From: Planctomycetales bacterium
GTDB taxonomy: Bacteria; Planctomycetota; Planctomycetia; Planctomycetales; Planctomycetaceae
Length of the DNA stretch: 6,840 nt
Assembly (NCBI GenBank): GCA_020050375.1
Contig: JAGVKR010000808.1
Coordinates: forward strand, 1 to 6,840
Direction: 5' to 3'
Numbering within the stretch: the stretch's first letter is position 1; the number at the start of each line of letters is the position of its first letter. The notes under the pieces were generated by a model. It had not been told where the DNA came from. It ran no database searches and saw only the letters and a program-made list of their open reading frames with translations. Shown in pieces: positions 6,720 to 6,840 of the stretch. The translations under genes and the position numbers were made by a program.

Positions 6720-6840
6720 TCAACGTTGAAGAATCCTGCAGCGTTTCTTCCGTACAACCCGTTCACATCCTTATCAGGGTGTAAAAAGCCTTACTCGGAA
6801 ATCGATCGAAGGAGGGCGGTTTACTTTAAGAGTGGGGATC
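6560..6840. other. Lower-GC segment of unknown content at the right edge
   Basis: Hand counts give about 50% G+C here (47.5% in 6721-6840) against about 64% in the adjacent 6421-6540. No recognised gene lies in it. The minus strand has in-frame stops upstream of the kinase-like frame. On the plus strand one frame stays open from at least 6363 to the window end, with an ATG at 6663 that would give a 59-codon partial product (beginning MSRRVLRIHRKE). It matches no family I know, and left of 6719 it lies codon-on-codon antisense to the kinase frame, so it is not called as a gene. The kinase-derived sequence seems to end at about 6542. Confidence 0.45.

Noticed and set aside
39..6814. The 11-base word GATCGAAGGAG at both ends of the window (39-49 and 6804-6814)
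   Set aside because: Several repeated 11-mers are expected by chance in a window of this size, and the flanking bases do not extend the match, so it is not evidence of attachment sites or element ends.
6780..6830. A minus-strand T-run after a possible stem near the right edge
   Set aside because: Only about four consecutive pairs (CCTT/AAGG) can be formed before mismatches, so a terminator is not supported.

Overview
The window looks like a chromosomal segment of a planctomycete. This is inferred from gene content: a large exported TlpA/thioredoxin-fold protein carrying D-x-N-type repeats, and a membrane protein joining a Ser/Thr kinase C-lobe, one transmembrane helix, a PEGA-like domain and about 15 WD40 blades. 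Both architectures are common in that phylum. Base composition is GC-rich, except for the last ~280 bases, which fall to about 50% G+C. No rRNA, tRNA, CRISPR array or insertion sequence could be supported.

Layout, left to right. Positions 1-317 hold no convincing gene: there is a strong 17-bp hairpin (73-114), a pair of overlapping palindromes (134-149), a weak promoter candidate and a clear Shine-Dalgarno sequence. Positions 318-2300 (+) encode the exported thioredoxin-fold protein, whose CXXC motif has become SXXC. A 109-base gap follows, with a small hairpin and a heptamer tandem repeat. Positions 2410-3663 (+) encode a 2-isopropylmalate/homocitrate synthase family enzyme without the C-terminal leucine-feedback domain. 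Converging on it, and sharing four bases at the stop codons, is a minus-strand kinase-PEGA-WD40 reading frame (6719 down to 3660). That frame is damaged twice: the catalytic part of the kinase is missing at the 5' end, and an in-frame TAG at 4407-4409 cuts the WD40 region.

The two plus-strand genes could be co-transcribed, but nothing in their functions ties them together. The minus-strand locus is best read as a decaying paralogue of a planctomycete WD40 kinase, with a breakpoint near 6542-6560 where kinase homology ends and composition changes. I found no clear sign of a new multi-gene system. The observations most worth following are the degenerate active site beside three metal-loop-like repeats, the doubly broken kinase gene, the heptamer repeat just before the synthase start, and a perfect 11-bp intragenic hairpin.
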